Made by a program: the position numbers and the translations under genes. Below, one piece after another: positions 11,111 through 23,684 of a stretch of DNA of 64,000 bases (positions are counted from its first letter, which is position 1; each line of letters starts with the position of its first letter). Under the pieces are notes generated by a model. That model was not told the DNA's origin, ran no database searches, and saw only the letters and a list, made by a program, of their open reading frames with translations. The stretch comes from Bostrychus sinensis (Eukaryota > Chordata > Actinopteri > Gobiiformes > Eleotridae), in contig CM036242.1 in assembly GCA_020698575.1 (NCBI GenBank), positions 5,369,254-5,433,253 on the forward strand. Reading direction: 5' to 3'.

Positions 11111-12045
11111 CACTGCTCACAAAAATAAAGGGAACACTAAAATAACACATCCTAGATCTGAATGAAATATTCTTATTAAATACTTTGTTCTTTACATAGT
11201 TGAATGTGCTGACAACAAACTTACACAAAAATTATCAATGGAAATCAAATTTATTAACCCATGGAGGTCTGGATTTGGAGTCACACTCAAAATTAAAGTG
11301 GAAAAACACACTACAGGCCTGATCCTACTTTGATGTAATGTCCTTCAAACAAGTCAAAATGAGGCTCAGTAGTGTGTGTGACCTCCCTACAACGCCTGGG
11401 CATGCTCCTGATGAGGTGGCGGATGGTCTCCTGAGGGATCTCCTCCCAGATTTGGACTAAAGCATCCGCCAATCATTGAGGTGAGATCCTGCGTGGAGCC
11501 CCAGTCCGAGGGAGATTGACAGTCAGGTTTAGCTTCTTCCATTTTCTAATAATTGCTTCAACAGTGGATCTTTTTTCACAAAGCTGCTTGGCAATTGCCC
11601 CGTAGCCCTTTCCAGCCTTGTGGAGGTCTACAATTTTGTCTCTGGTGTCTTTGGACAGCTCTTTGGTCTTGGCCATGTTAGTAGTTGGAGTCTTACTGAT
11701 TGTATGGGGTGGACAGGTGTCTTTATGCAGCTATCGACTTCAAATAAGTGCTTCTAATTTAGGATAATAAGTGGAGTGGAGGTGGACTCTTTAAAGGTGC
11801 ACTAACAGGTCTTTGAGGGTCAGAATTCTAGCTGATAGACAGGTGTTTAAATACTTATTTGCAGCTGTATCATACAAATAAATTGTTAAAAAATCATACA
11901 TTGTGATTTCTGGATTTATTTATTTTTTTAAATTATGTCTCTCACAGTGGACATGCACCTATGATGAAAATTTCAGCCCCCTCCATGATTTCTAAGTGGG
12001 AGAACTTGCAAAATAGCAAGGTGTTCAAATACTTATTACCTTCAA
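11111..12045 (-). mobile_element. Chimeric Tc1 transposon: two different Tc1 families joined inside the transposase
   Basis: The right end (minus-strand 5' side) carries the terminus reading TTGAAGGTAATAAGTATTTG with a TA just outside (12046-12047). The left end carries a different Tc1 terminus, CACTGCTCACAAAAATAAAG. Mismatched ends mean it is not one normal Tc1. Between them lie the N-terminal part of one transposase and the C-terminal end of another. Total length 935 bp against about 1.6 kb for a complete Tc1. No TA lies at the left edge. Confidence 0.75.
11375..11676 (-). pseudogene. Tc1 transposase, N-terminal HTH joined to C-terminal tail, core missing
   Basis: Starts with ATG at 11676. 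The first 67 codons are a Tc1 helix-turn-helix (MAKTKELSKDTRDKIVDLHK..., then GYGAIAKQL, and the GAPRRISP linker). A TGA follows at 11473-11475. The same frame then runs straight into LADALVQIWEEIPQETIRHL and RSMPRRCREV, which is a Tc1 C-terminus of the kind found in a different family. The whole DDE catalytic domain (normally about 200 residues) is absent, so no transposition activity is expected. The N-terminal half could bind DNA if expressed. The frame is kept across the join, but the stop codon lies exactly there. Confidence 0.8.
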
Positions 12046-12047
12046 TA

Positions 12048-13494
12048 GACTGCAATTATCTGCCTGTTTCTCCAAATGTCACACCATTGATTTGAGCATT
12101 TTTACACATCTATACTTTCAACTCAAACTGAACAGACCAGAGCTCACAAAAGAACAATATTTGGTCTGTACAGAGCTGACAGATGTATTTGACCCTGGAA
12201 CACGTTGTGAGCAGAATGTTTCCAGGATTAAAGGTCTATTGTCACCAATCAATGTTTACTGTCAGCTCCAGCGTTAACACACAAATGGAAAGTCGCTTAT
12301 GCAGTTCACTCTTCAGCTGATTGCACCTCAGATCAATCTCTGTCTTTCAGGATTTTTCTTGTAACAAAGAATGCTGCTGTAGTATAAGTATGGGACGTGT
12401 TGGTGTCCTTGGTTGTTCAGTGGGGGTGGTGGAAGGTTGTTTTACTGCAGGAGTCCGCCTCTCCGTTGGCCTGTCTGTCAGAAGTCCTGCTTGGCTGAGC
12501 TTTGAACAGTAATGACAGGAGGGGCACGCTCCAGAGAATGTCAATTTGGCAGGAAAACCAGAGTTTCCCAAGGCACGAGAAAGGGCAAGGAAAACTTGGA
12601 CTTAAAAATCATATTTCTTCACCCTGATGGAGGCTCCAAGGACAGGAGGTGTTGGAAGCCGGGATTAGCTACGTTCAAATGTGTTGCTGATCTTGTGTTC
12701 TGTCCAACAGGAACATGATTTTATTATGGAGACAGAGGTTTGGGGTTGCAGAGGTGACGGAGGACACTATCTGACTGTGTAATCTGGACATTAGGATTCA
12801 CAGTGTCCTGCAGGCGTCAGAATCTACAGAACATGTGTCCCATTAAAGAGACAGAACTTAGACTGAGCCTAACGTGTGCTTTTGAGCATGTGCAGACAGC
12901 TGTTTGGATTAGTCTGATTTAATGAGCTTTATGGAAGTCCCAGAGCATCACTGTTTGTGGATTATTTCCTTTAGGACACAGTTAAAGATTTCAAATCCAT
13001 GAAGATGTCTGCTCCTTATCTGAGCAGCACCACAGACTCAACAGCAACATATTCTCAGCTACAGAAAACTGGCATAAAGCACACACAGCCACAACCTGGC
13101 TCTCCTGTGTTACTCAGAAACACCTGAAGAGCTTCTACAGAAAGCATTTGTCCAGAGCAAGTACTTTAGATGAAAGATGTTAGATGTTTGATGATTGGAT
13201 GAACCAACTGTGAGTAACTGCTTCATTTATCCAATCAGAGGATGTTTACATAATCTAATGGTAAAATGATCACTTCATAGTCAAACTAAAAAAAAAAAAA
13301 AAAACTCACTGAGCTGCCATCACACCATTGGTCTATAACTGTAATGAATTAATTAATTAATGGAGAAAATGTTCCCAGTTCAGCTCTGAACTCTTCTCTT
13401 GTCATGTCATGTTAGTACAGTGACCGTAGAAGGTCTGGTCTGATCAGATTTTTATATTTAAAAATCAGTACAGGGCATCATTTAAAAAAATAAA

Positions 13495-13495
<1 letters not shown>
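12048..13495. other. Unannotated stretch
   Basis: No gene recognised. A poly-A run lies near 13289. Overlapping opposite-strand frames at 12320-12720 look like chance. Confidence 0.45.

Positions 13496-13583
<88 letters not shown>
13496..13583. repeat. (TA)n microsatellite
   Basis: Uninterrupted TA dinucleotides for about 88 bp. Confidence 0.98.
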
Positions 13584-13586
<3 letters not shown>

Positions 13587-13666
13587 GGAAGTTCTGGAAT
13601 GGAACAGAATGTCGAGTTTTTTAAAAAATTACCTTTTTTTGTCATTAGATGTATTTTTTAAGGAAC

Positions 13667-13668
<2 letters not shown>

Positions 13669-13712
<44 letters not shown>
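13669..13712. repeat. (ATT)n microsatellite
   Basis: About 14 ATT units, shortly after the TA tract. Confidence 0.97.
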
Positions 13713-14480
13713 TTATTTTTATTAGGATTTATATTTGTCCATGTGGCATATTTGTCATTTAAAAAAAAATCTGAAATATCCAGCCTCTGTAGACTGGTTT
13801 ATGGACTGTGTTGAAGACAGTGAACACAGTGTGTGCTCTGTTTGTCTTTGTGATCAGACAGCAGAGTCTGTCTGGGTTCTGCTTATACCAACAACAACAC
13901 ATTCTGTCACCATTTCAGCAGGACAGTTGCAAGTATTGGAAAAAAATAAAGTACGTTGTTGAATAAAAAAATAAAAAAAAACAACGAAAGAAAAACATCT
14001 GTTCTTGAGCACACTTCCACCAGATTCCAGAAGAACTCCTCTGTTACAGCTCTGTGAGCACATTACACATACAGACTTCTGAACAGCCCTGAAAGGATTC
14101 ATCATAATTTCTGAATGAGTTAAAAATCTACAGACAGCACACACAGTTGAACAGTTCGTCCAACTGTGGAAGAGAAAAGACATTTGGACAGTTTTAGATT
14201 TGAAGCATGTGGAAAATATTGGGTCAGGCTGAACCATGGGTGTGACTTTTTGGCCAGTTCAGAAATGTTACTTAAAAAATTACTTCATTTAACTCACATC
14301 AAAAACTGTATTCCAATTACAAAACTGCAGCTTTCAGCAGTACACTTTTAGCTTGGCTTTTAGTAGTCCCCCATCTTCAACCCTTTCCATTTCTCCAGGC
14401 TTGGGACCGTATTGCATAGTGGCTGGAGTTTTTGGCTCCATGTTGGGGATTCAACCCCTCATCTACAGCACCAGAGGGTA
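13713..14480. other. Unannotated stretch
   Basis: No domain-bearing frame or bounded repeat recognised. Confidence 0.45.
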
Positions 14481-14622
14481 CACAGTAAATTGTCAAGTGT
14501 TAAAATCACAGTCAGAGTACATACATAGTGTTAAATTTACTGTTTACTCAAGTGTTTACATTTTAGGGCAAAATGAACACAGCACCATGATACTGGGGAG
14601 CAAAGCCACACATGCATTTTAA
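14481..14622. repeat. Palindromic family, terminal type I, single decayed arm
   Basis: Begins CACAGTAAATTGTCAAGTG, continues with the type I arm (TAGTGTTAAATTTACTGTTTA) and enters the shared core at 'agcaccatgatactgggga'. It ends abruptly after 'gccacacatg'. The other arm is absent. Confidence 0.65.
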
Positions 14623-15064
14623 TCAGTCAATCATTTATATATTTTTTATTTTTTATATTTATTGCAACCAGCTTTGACTGAACTGTTGTACACCATTTTG
14701 AACAAGATAAAAATTTATAAATTTGCTACAATTAAGCCATTAAAAGAGCCACTAACAGCCAAAAGCCATTCTGAATAAGTAGGGGCTATATTATGAAAAA
14801 TCAACTTTTCTGAGCTTTCTACCATGTTATAATGTTGTTTACTCATCAAAAACATACCTGTAGTTGTGTTTTGTTTCATTCATGCATGTTTGAGTAATCA
14901 TTTATTCTCTTACATTTAATCGAAGCGCTTAAGGAGCGTGACACAAGGCAGGGCAGCAGGGAGGGAGGGCTCTTAAAGTGACGTGACCCTAATCTGAACA
15001 TTTCTCATGATGAGTTTCTTCAAATAATTTTTCAATAAATGTTGTGTTTTCTGACCAACAAAAT
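14623..15064. other. Unannotated stretch
   Basis: AT-rich; nothing recognised. Confidence 0.4.
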
Positions 15065-16376
15065 GTAAGATGCTAATCCTTATCCTCTGTTTTCCACTGT
15101 CTGAGACATTCGTCTGTTGAGGCCATCTTCCAGATGTATTCAAGGATCTTGGATGTTTCATTCTGGACAGTGGTTCTGACTCTCACCAGTCCTCTGCCTC
15201 CTTCCTTGTGCTTAGTGTACAGTCTCAGGGCTGGATTTGGGGTGGAACCCTCCATGCATGGTCAGGAGCTTCCATGTTTTCACATCTGTGGTCTTAATCT
15301 CTTCCTTTGGCCAGCTTATTATTTCTGCAGGGTATCTGATGACTGGCAGGGCATAGCTGTTGATTGCCTGGACCTTGTTCTTGCCATTGAGCTGACTCCT
15401 TAGGACTTGCTTTACTCGTTGGAGGTATTTGGCTGTGGCTGCTTTTCTTGTGACCTGGTCCAGGTTGCCATTTGCTTGTTGGATTCCAAGGAACTTGTAG
15501 CTGTCCTCAATGTCTGCTATTCTGCCATCTGGGAGTGAGACTTTTACTGTATGGACTACCTTCCCTCTCTTTGTCACCATCCGCCCACACTTCTCAAGTC
15601 CAAATGACATTCCGATGTCATTGCTGTAGATCCTGGTTGTGTGGATCAGTGAGTCAACATCTCTCTCGCTCTTGGCGTACAGCTTGATATCATCCATGTA
15701 GAGGAGGTGACTGATGGTGGACCTGTTCCTGAGTCGGTACCCATATCCAGTCTTGGTGATTATTTGGCTGAGGGGATTCAGACTTATGCAGAACTGCAGC
15801 GGGGACAGAGCATCTCCTTGGTATATCCCACATTTGATAGACACTTGTGCGATTGGCTTGCAGTTGGCCTCAAGGGTGGTCTTCCACTGCCTCATTGAGT
15901 TTGCAATGAAGGCTCTTAGAGTCCTGTTAATGTTATACATCTCAAAGCATTCTGTGTGTGGCAGTGAGTCATAGGCTTTCTTGTAATCAATCCAGGCGGT
16001 GCACAGGTTAGTATGTCTGGCTTTGCAGTCCTGAGCGACTGTTCTATCACCAGCAGCTGGTGTTTAGCTCCTCTGGTGTTTTTACCAATGCCCTTTTATG
16101 CTGTGCTCATGTATTGATCCATGTGCCAACTTATCTTAGCTGCTATGATGCCACCTTCAGGGGATCCTTCTGGATCAGGATTGTCCGGCCTTCGGTTAGC
16201 GATTCAGGGTGGGTCCCATCCTTTATCAGCTGGTTCCTTTGTGCTGCCAGGAGCTCATGGAGTGTAGTTAGCTTCTTCATCCAGTAGATGTGAATCATGT
16301 CAGGCCCTGGTGCTGTCCAGTTTTTCATAGTTTCTTCGATGTCTGCCACTGGTCCTTGTTCAGAGAGACTGCTGTG
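15065..16376 (-). pseudogene. LINE reverse transcriptase, R4/Dong-like (Rex6-type), truncated and broken
   Basis: On the minus strand, pieces of one reverse transcriptase follow in order. 16349-16143 has NWTAPGPDMIH and LTEGRTILIQKD. From about 16050 one frame stays open through the catalytic block AWIDYKKAYDSLPHT (near 15990), then YQGDALSPLQFCISLNPLS, the active-site motif LLYMDDIKLYAK (near 15690), KCGRMV and YKFLGIQQ, to a stop near 15212. A shifted frame continues the C-terminus (LYTKHKEGGRGLVRVRTTVQ, 15207-15073). The YMDD box with GDALSPL..LNPLS is characteristic of restriction-endonuclease-type LINEs of the R4/Dong group; family naming is from memory of motifs. Both the N-terminus and an intact endonuclease are missing. 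It produces no functional protein. Confidence 0.75.
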
Positions 16377-18222
16377 GAAAAAGACAATCTGGAACTAGTT
16401 TTCAGCAAATGAGCTAAAGAGATTGAGAAAAACTGTAACACTATAGACACTGACTAATCACTTCACAAGCAAAATATACAATTCAATGTTAAGTCTGGTG
16501 TCCTCTCTCCTGAAACAAAAAGACAATTCCAGACTAGAACATTATTGGTCCATCAATAACAAATGCGTCAAGTGTATTTTGTGGATGCCCAGCTTCCCCT
16601 GGCACCAAAAATGTACAATAGGTCGGCTATGGGGCCAGGACATCAAAAAAAAAAAAAAAAAAAGCCCTGATTTGTGAGATTATGCTGCTGCAGTTTGACT
16701 TAAACTCCGGTGTGGGAACAGCACAGAGGTAGTGTGTCTGTTACGATTGTGTTTAAGGTCAGGACAAGTTCCCTGGAGCTCTGTAGTAAATAAGTGAAGT
16801 TAAAAAAAAAAAAAAAAACTTGAACAATAGTGACCTGTGGGAGTTACACATCGTCCTGAACTGGACCCTGTCAGTCTTCTATTATCAGCTCCATCTAGAC
16901 AAAGACTGGAGTCACTGTGAGTTCAGACGAGAGGGAGATCAGAGTCTGTCCTTGGCTCTGAACACGTCCCACAGCAGTTTTAACAAGAGTCACCTGTCAA
17001 TGGAATTTATCTGGAGATCTAAGAGCCTCTCAAATACAATACAGCATCCTCTTCTGCTTTTAAACTGGTGCTGTATGCTTAATCTGTAAATCAAAGTGCA
17101 CATAGACTTCCATCACACAGAACCACTGAAATGTAAGCAATACAGTACAATTTTAATGGGGAAAATGCAGCTCAAAGGACATCAAACATCACTGGGCTGG
17201 AGGCTTTTGAGTGGGCAAGGAGTCCAGTCGAAAGGTGTGGCGAGCTTGTTGGATGTAAGGGACATTTGTAGGAAGATGTAGAGGCTGAGAGTACTTAAAC
17301 TAAGGGCTTAAGATTGTTCATTACCATGTGTTAGAGAGGAGTCACATTTTTCATCAGAATGTCAACGTCAAAATATCCTTGTGGTGTCTTCTGAGGTGAG
17401 GGGAGTAGACTGTTTATGATTGCTGTTGTATGTTATGTTTATAGATTTAAATGAGCTGTATTAAATTGACGCTGCACTAACAAGTGGACCTGCACCTCTC
17501 TGCAGAAGTGCATCAAAGGTAATAGCACAGAGTGAGTCAGTGACAGAATATTAAACACAGGTTTGTCAATTTCACAGCAGGAAATGTAGTTAACATGGAG
17601 AGTGCAGAACAGTGTCTTTACACAGATAAGGCCAATAGACTGACCCCTTAACTTCCACACTAAGAAATATATTTGTAAAAAAAAAATATCTTTTCGTAAG
17701 ACTGCATTCCTGACTCTTCACTTATCAACATTTCGGATTTAAAATGTCAACTTGTGCAATCAGGAAGCAGATATTAATATTTCTGCAACAAAATTGAGTT
17801 TTTATACATAGCAACATCACAGACATGAGAAATTATGAAATAGCATTTCCTTTAGTTAAGATATATTTCAGAATATAGCTTAAGAATATATGTGTGTGTG
17901 TGTTGGGGGGGGTGGGGGGGGGGGGCTCAGTGTGAGAGTGTGTGAGAGAGAGAAAAGCCTGAGTGTGTAAAATTATAGCTCTGTGACAATATTTGGCCTG
18001 GGAGTTTTACGTTTAAATCAGAAACAGTCATAGCTGAGAAAACACACAAACTCAACTGAAAGCCTGTGCTGCTCAATATGTGGCAATATGTAATAAAAAT
18101 AGATTTTAGTCACAATGTGTTTTATGCTCTTATTAACTGTTTACCTGCGCAGTTTGGTGCTGACTTGAAACTGGCGTAAATGGAAACCAACTCAAGAGCT
18201 TATGCAGGATTTGATTTGATTT
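16377..18222. other. Unannotated stretch with homopolymer runs
   Basis: Poly-A runs near 16646 and 16802 and a (TG)n-G-rich tract at 17889-17926. No gene recognised. Confidence 0.45.
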
Positions 18223-18930
18223 TTGAACCGTATGCTCATAAATGAGGGTCAGTGTGAGCGTTCGTCACTACACCATCACACACTGTATTGTCAGTGCACT
18301 ATCTTGTTCGTTTGTTACCAAGCTCCTGTTTTATGGAATCAGCTTCCAGCTCATGTTAGAGAGGCAGACACATCTCTACATTTAAGGTTAGGCTTAAAAC
18401 GTTCCTCTGTGAGAAAGTTTATGGTCAGGCCAGGAACAGGGTTAACTCCACAGCTGAAGCTAAGCTGCTCTAGGAGCTAGAAGCTGGGGGAAGTATGGTG
18501 CACTGACCTCTGACCTCTGGTTTCATCTGCTGCTCCTCTTCTATCACTGTGATTAATATTATCTAATATTCTATATCTCCAATCAGTTCATTGCTGTTCA
18601 CAGGTTGTCCCTCTCTCCCGCTCCCCTCTGGGGGAGTGGGGACTGTTTCAGATGCCTGGCTGCTGGCAGATGTCCCAGTGATGATTGGATCTTAGCTGAC
18701 TCCATCTGTGCTCCTGTCCCGACCTGTGGGCCCTCAACCTCACCTCTATGGACTTCCTGGACCCCTACCTCACCCCCACTCACCTGTCTGGATGAGGCCC
18801 ACCTGCTGCATCCTTACAGACCTGATCTTGATCCTATAGATGAGCTAATGGACTTTTCCCACAAGCTCAAAGGCCTTTTTTTGACAGATTTGAATCATTC
18901 TCTCAAATGATTTTTACATAGAAAATAGAG
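18223..18930 (+). pseudogene. LINE (L2-like) 3' fragment
   Basis: The frame near 18310-18415 contains APVLWNQLPAHVREADT and LGLKRSS, a close match in form to the extreme C-terminus of L2-like fish reverse transcriptases (WNsLP..iR.a.sl..FK). About 500 bp of CT-rich sequence follow, consistent with a 3' untranslated region. No upstream catalytic motif survives. Boundaries approximate. Confidence 0.5.
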
Positions 18931-18977
18931 GTTTTATCAGCATTTACTAAGTGTACATGGATGAGCTTGCTGTCAGA

Positions 18978-19325
18978 GTAAGGTAAGTATTACGGCTGGA
19001 GCGGAGCACAGAAGGGATGGACCCAAAAATGCGGACAAAACAGGCTTTAATATACTCACAGGGAAGACAAAGGACGAAAACCACAACCGGACAAAACTAA
19101 ACATACCAAATGAACCAACAAACACCTGGGGAGGACACAGGACATAAATACACGAGGAAATGAGACACAGGTGAAAAACATCAGGGCGGGGCAGGTAATC
19201 AAAACACGCGGGAAACACAAGAGGCAGGAAGAACACCGGGAAAACCAGGAAACAGACAGGGAATACAAAATAAGACAAGGGAAACAAATACAGAAAACTA
19301 GACAGAGACACGAGACATAACAGTA
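18978..19325 (-). repeat. Dispersed repeat, copy 1 (inverted partner of 23685-24160)
   Basis: Shares several blocks with the reverse complement of 23685-24160: 'ggacccaaaaatgcggac' (19019), 'ggcggggcaggtaatc' (19184), 'gggaaacacaagaggcagg' (19210). The edges are TTACGG.. and ..ACATAACAGTAA, resembling the TGTCA/TGACA-type ends of an LTR-like or short-TIR fish repeat. Class uncertain. Confidence 0.6.
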
Positions 19326-19482
19326 AGACTTTGGTGGTCTTTTGGTGTTATTTCACATTTCTATGCCTCTGGGAAAGTGTAAATGACAGTGAAACACAAC
19401 AGTTTCATTTCCACCTGACAAAAAATACCAATTTATAATAGATAATCCTCTTTAAAATGCAGCCCATGGAGCCTAAAAACCC

Positions 19483-19529
<47 letters not shown>
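19483..19529. repeat. (TAA)n microsatellite
   Basis: About 15 uninterrupted AAT/TAA units. Confidence 0.97.
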
Positions 19530-19530
<1 letters not shown>

Positions 19531-20714
19531 CACACATCACATTGTTATTTGGGCCAAAATTGGTGCATTAAAACAAAACAGACCAAATAAAGTTATATAA
19601 ATATATGTTATCATTAACTAAAGATAACATATACTTATATAACTTTATAAAGAGCATTATTATAAGTCAAAACCTAAAATTAACTAAATCAACCAAATAT
19701 GGCACTCTGTGACCTAATAAGCCATAATTAAGAATAAATAAGCTTATAAATATCTTTTTAGTAACTGTTTTAGGCACAGAGAGTCCCTGTCAATCATCCA
19801 CATATATCCATGGCACTGATGGACTGCTATTGTCTGCTCCACTTTCTCCAGGGCTGCTTTGAGTGATGTATTTATCTTTATGTTCTTACTAGTTATTGTT
19901 TTAAGTGTACAAAGTAAAAATCAATCCCCAAAAGCCTCAGAAATGCAGACATGTGGTGTGTAATACATCATACATCGTGCCAGTCTCTTAATTACTGTTG
20001 ACGTGCGCTTGCTTTTAGCTCCGCGATGGCTTAAGCTATACCCACGAGTGATCCATCATTGTAACAGAGAGGAGCTCGCTCTAACATGGCTGCCTGCAGT
20101 TTCTGATTGGTTTTAGTGCTTGTCCATCACAAGGCTTCAATTGGTACAGATCTTGGCTTTTTCTAATTGGCTGCTGAGGGCCGGGGGAGGGTTAGACATG
20201 GAGTTTTACTACTCAGGTCTCATAAACAGGCTACCAAAAAAAAAATAATAATAATAATAAAATGCATGGTTTACCCAAAAAAAGGAGTTTTATGGACACA
20301 GAAACAACTTTTGATGAGAAAACAGCAAAGGTAGGACAGAATTCGTAATCATGGCTTTGTTTTTTGGTTGCTTTCTTCTGTGTTCTTTGGCTGCTAGTTT
20401 GGTGAGTTTTAGAGCTACAGAAATGGGACTTATATTGTTGGATTCAGCTCAGCACTAGCTTTCAGCTGATATATAGCTGTTCTGGATTAGCATTTGTTTT
20501 GTGGAAGCTTTTAGCACATAAGTAAGATTTTGACAAAACGGCTGTATTTTGACATTTGCCCTTATAATTTCTTGTTGTTTGAGCTGTGGTCTGCTGACAT
20601 GAAATTGGTTTACCTGAGCTTTTAGCTGAGTTTCTCTAGTTTTTGCAGGGTGTATAGCATGCATGTGTTATTTTTAGCATCTCCCCATAGACAATAGCAA
20701 AAAGAAGCAACACT
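19530..20714. other. Unannotated stretch
   Basis: No coding exon or bounded repeat recognised. Confidence 0.4.
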
Positions 20715-21003
20715 GCGGCCCAGTGCCTTCTCCCTTTGGGTTCATGGTGTTAACTCCTAGACACATATTGTCTGTCTGTCCTGGGAGAGAATCCCTCCTT
20801 CAACATGGTTTCCACAAGGTTTCTCCTTTTTTCCCACAGTTGAGTTTTTAGGAGTTTTTCCTTACCGAAAATGAGGGTCTAAGAACAGGGGATGTAGTGT
20901 AGTTGTTGTTTGTGTTGATTGTGTGTTTATGTTTGATTAACTGTTTGCGAAGCCCTTTTGTTGTGGTACTGGGCTACAGAAATAAAATAAAATTGAATTG
21001 AAT
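20715..21003 (+). repeat. L2-like LINE 3' untranslated tail
   Basis: Contains 'ctgtcctgggagagaatccc', 'gagtttttccttaccgaaaa', 'gaagccctttt...gggctaca' and ends in (TTGAA)n after AATAAAATAAAA. This order is the usual 3' end of an abundant fish LINE group. No coding remains beside it. Confidence 0.6.
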
Positions 21004-21794
21004 TCTTTCATAAAGCCAGTTTGAGCCTTTCATACTGCTGACAAAAATGGTTGAAGGGGTTGTTCATTTTAAAAATAAAAAGTGTGTGTGGATAACATCT
21101 TTTAATTATATTTCTCCTCTAAATATTCACAGCAAGCAGCAGCTGCAGCTGACCCATGACCTGACCTCTGTTACCTCACTCTTTGTAAGAAAAGATGGAT
21201 GACCCATGGCATGAACTTTTCAGAAGAGAACTTCCATATCATTATGCATTTGTGTGGTTTATTTTCCCCCCACCTTTTATATATTCCCATAGCTGTAAAC
21301 GCTGCACAGGTGCACTCATATTGAAGATAATGGTGAGTAGTATTGTGGACTTCACAGCAGGAGAAAAGCAGATAAGTGTGGAGCTTCGTTCCTCGCTCTA
21401 TGAGGCTGCTTTATTTCAGCTGATCACTATCACTGCATATTCTCTGCTAGTCTTTCCTTTTGTGACCGGAAAGCTTTTACCATCCCTCCTCCTGAGACAT
21501 GCTTATCCTAAAATTACTGTTTAACATTTAACAGGTTATGCTTTCAAAAAGATTGCAGCTGTTTACTTTAAGCTCCCACTGGTACCTGTCCAGAACAACC
21601 CTCTCTATACTGCACAGGAAACATGTTCCATTCATCTGTAATGACTCTGCCATCATTAGCGAAGAGATTGAATTAGTCTGTTCTTTTGTAGGGACTATGT
21701 TCAGTTAATATTTAGAGTGGAACTGGGACACCACTTATTAATATTCAATATGCAACAGAGGCAGACAATCAAGCTGCGAGCAACATTTATAAAT
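21004..21794. other. Unannotated stretch
   Basis: Nothing recognised; a 109-codon frame at 21195-21524 lacks domain features. Confidence 0.4.
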
Positions 21795-23035
21795 ACGTGC
21801 ATTTCTCTTATCAGTGCATCAGCTGGAGGAGTTTACAGATCTACTAGATCCCAGTGCATACAAATGTCTTGAGGTCAAAAAAGGTGTGCCACAGGGTTCA
21901 GTCTTAGGACCTATTTTCTTGTCTATTTATATTAAAAACTTGTGTCATAATCTGTCAGCTGCATCATATCTTTATGCAGATGACACAGTAATTTAATGTT
22001 GCTCTCTGTCAATTGCACATGCTTTCAAGTTTGTACAGTCTGCTTTTAATGTCATTCAGTCTTGTCTGCAGTCACTAAAATTGGTCTTAAATGCAGAGAA
22101 AACCAAAATGATGGTACTTTCACATAAACATGAGTTACCAGCAAACATTACAATTATAACAACTGCCCATGGTAAACCAATAGAATCAGTTGATAGCTAC
22201 AAGTACCTTGGTTTTGCGCTTTATGTAAAGTGCGTATTGCCAATTTGATACACAAACTAAAAGTGAAGCTCGTGTTTTACTCTTGAAATAAATCTTGCTT
22301 TTCACTTCACTCGCAAACTTCTTGTCGCTGCTACATTTTTACATTTGCTTGATTAAGGAGATGTTCTGTACGTGAGTGCTTCGTCCGCTTGTCTTCTGTC
22401 ACTGAATACTGTTTATCATTGTGCTCTGAGCTTTGTGCCTCACTCATCGTTGTGAACTGTACGCCAAAGCTGAGTGGCCCTCTCTGAGTGCGCGAAGGTT
22501 CACTCACTGGATGACTTTGGTCTATAAGGTTCTGCTTGGCTTGGCTCCTTTGTACCTTTGCTGTCTTCTTCAAAGAACCAACCAAGAACCGGCCATTATG
22601 CCTTGTGCTCTAGAGACATTTATCCCTTGCATGTTCCTTGTGTTAGGGCTGAATTTGGGAAACAAGCTTTCAATTTTTCTGCTCCCTCTGCTTGAAACTC
22701 TCTCCAAATTGAACTGAAAATATCTTAACTTGTTTCATTTCCGTTCCCCTCTATGTAACAGACAAAAAGAGTCCATCAGTCAGTGCCTGTGTTTTTAATT
22801 TTTTACTGTAACCTAGTGCACCTTTTATCATTTGCATTTTAACATCTTATTGTTTACAACTAGCGCACTTTATGTCTGACTGTTTACATCTATTGCACTT
22901 TATAACATCAAATTGTTTTGCTGCACTTTAATTTTAATATAGTATTGATTCTAATCTAATTGTTTATTTTTATATATTGTTATGTTTTGTGACGTGTGCT
23001 GCTGACCTCTTGGACAGGTCACCCATGTTAAAAGC
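21795..23035 (+). pseudogene. LINE reverse-transcriptase fragment (Jockey/L2-superclade)
   Basis: 21814-21996 has the reverse-transcriptase signature KKGVPQGSVLGPIFLSIYI and then SYLYADDTVI, the catalytic YADD box. A stop follows, and the frame continues with LNAEKTKMMVLSH and DSYKYLGF to about 22225. After a damaged stretch, 22320-22720 gives C-terminal pieces in three frames (LVAATF, EWPSLSARRFTHWM, FSAPSA). The 3' untranslated part includes 'gctgctgacctcttggacag' (22998), also present in the LINE near 63900, so the two are probably one family. Many stops and frameshifts; inactive. Confidence 0.7.
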
Positions 23036-23684
23036 ATATTCTGATTAAGCTAGTTAGAGTTTTAAATGTTATGTTACTATATGAGATCTTAAACGTATTT
23101 ATAGCAGATATTTAAAACATCGCTGCATTGTTAGTATTTAATAAAGGGACGGCAGTAAATCCTGGATTGTAGCGGTGGGAGGCTGGGGGTTAAGCTAATG
23201 CTAACACTACGACTTACTTCCTGTTTTCCTGTTTAATCCAAGCTTTCTGTACAGTTTATTGTCCTTGCTGTGCAACTGTACAAACCCTACAATTTAACAG
23301 TTTACTATATAACAGCATTAGTTTGATCTGTGTTAACTTTATGTTAAAAATCAAAGCAATGTTTGTTTTACGAAGCGAGAGCCCTGTGGTGCCGTTTTAA
23401 AGTGGAAACTGATGTTGCTAATAACTGCCGATAACCGCTAGCTTGTTTTGCAAAGAATAACATCACTTTGGATGTTTTTTCTTGTATTACGAAAGTTCTT
23501 ATCAGTCACAAAGCTACTTTAACTTTGGCAGAAAAGGTGAGAACAAGCAATAATCTGATTAAGATCTGCATACTCCAGATGTCTTATTTCAATTAAGACT
23601 TATTCTGAATTTGACCTTTATCTAAGGTAATTCTAAAACGGTGTTTACATGACAGTATCTTATTCAGAGCATGCTCATTGTCAG
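23036..23684. other. Unannotated stretch
   Basis: No gene or repeat boundary recognised. Confidence 0.4.

Noticed and set aside
13496..13712. Microsatellites as a CRISPR-like or regulatory repeat array
   Set aside because: Simple dinucleotide and trinucleotide runs without spacers, ordinary in vertebrate DNA.
13854..14237. A 127-codon minus-strand frame
   Set aside because: It crosses low-complexity A/T sequence and has no recognisable motif or splice context.
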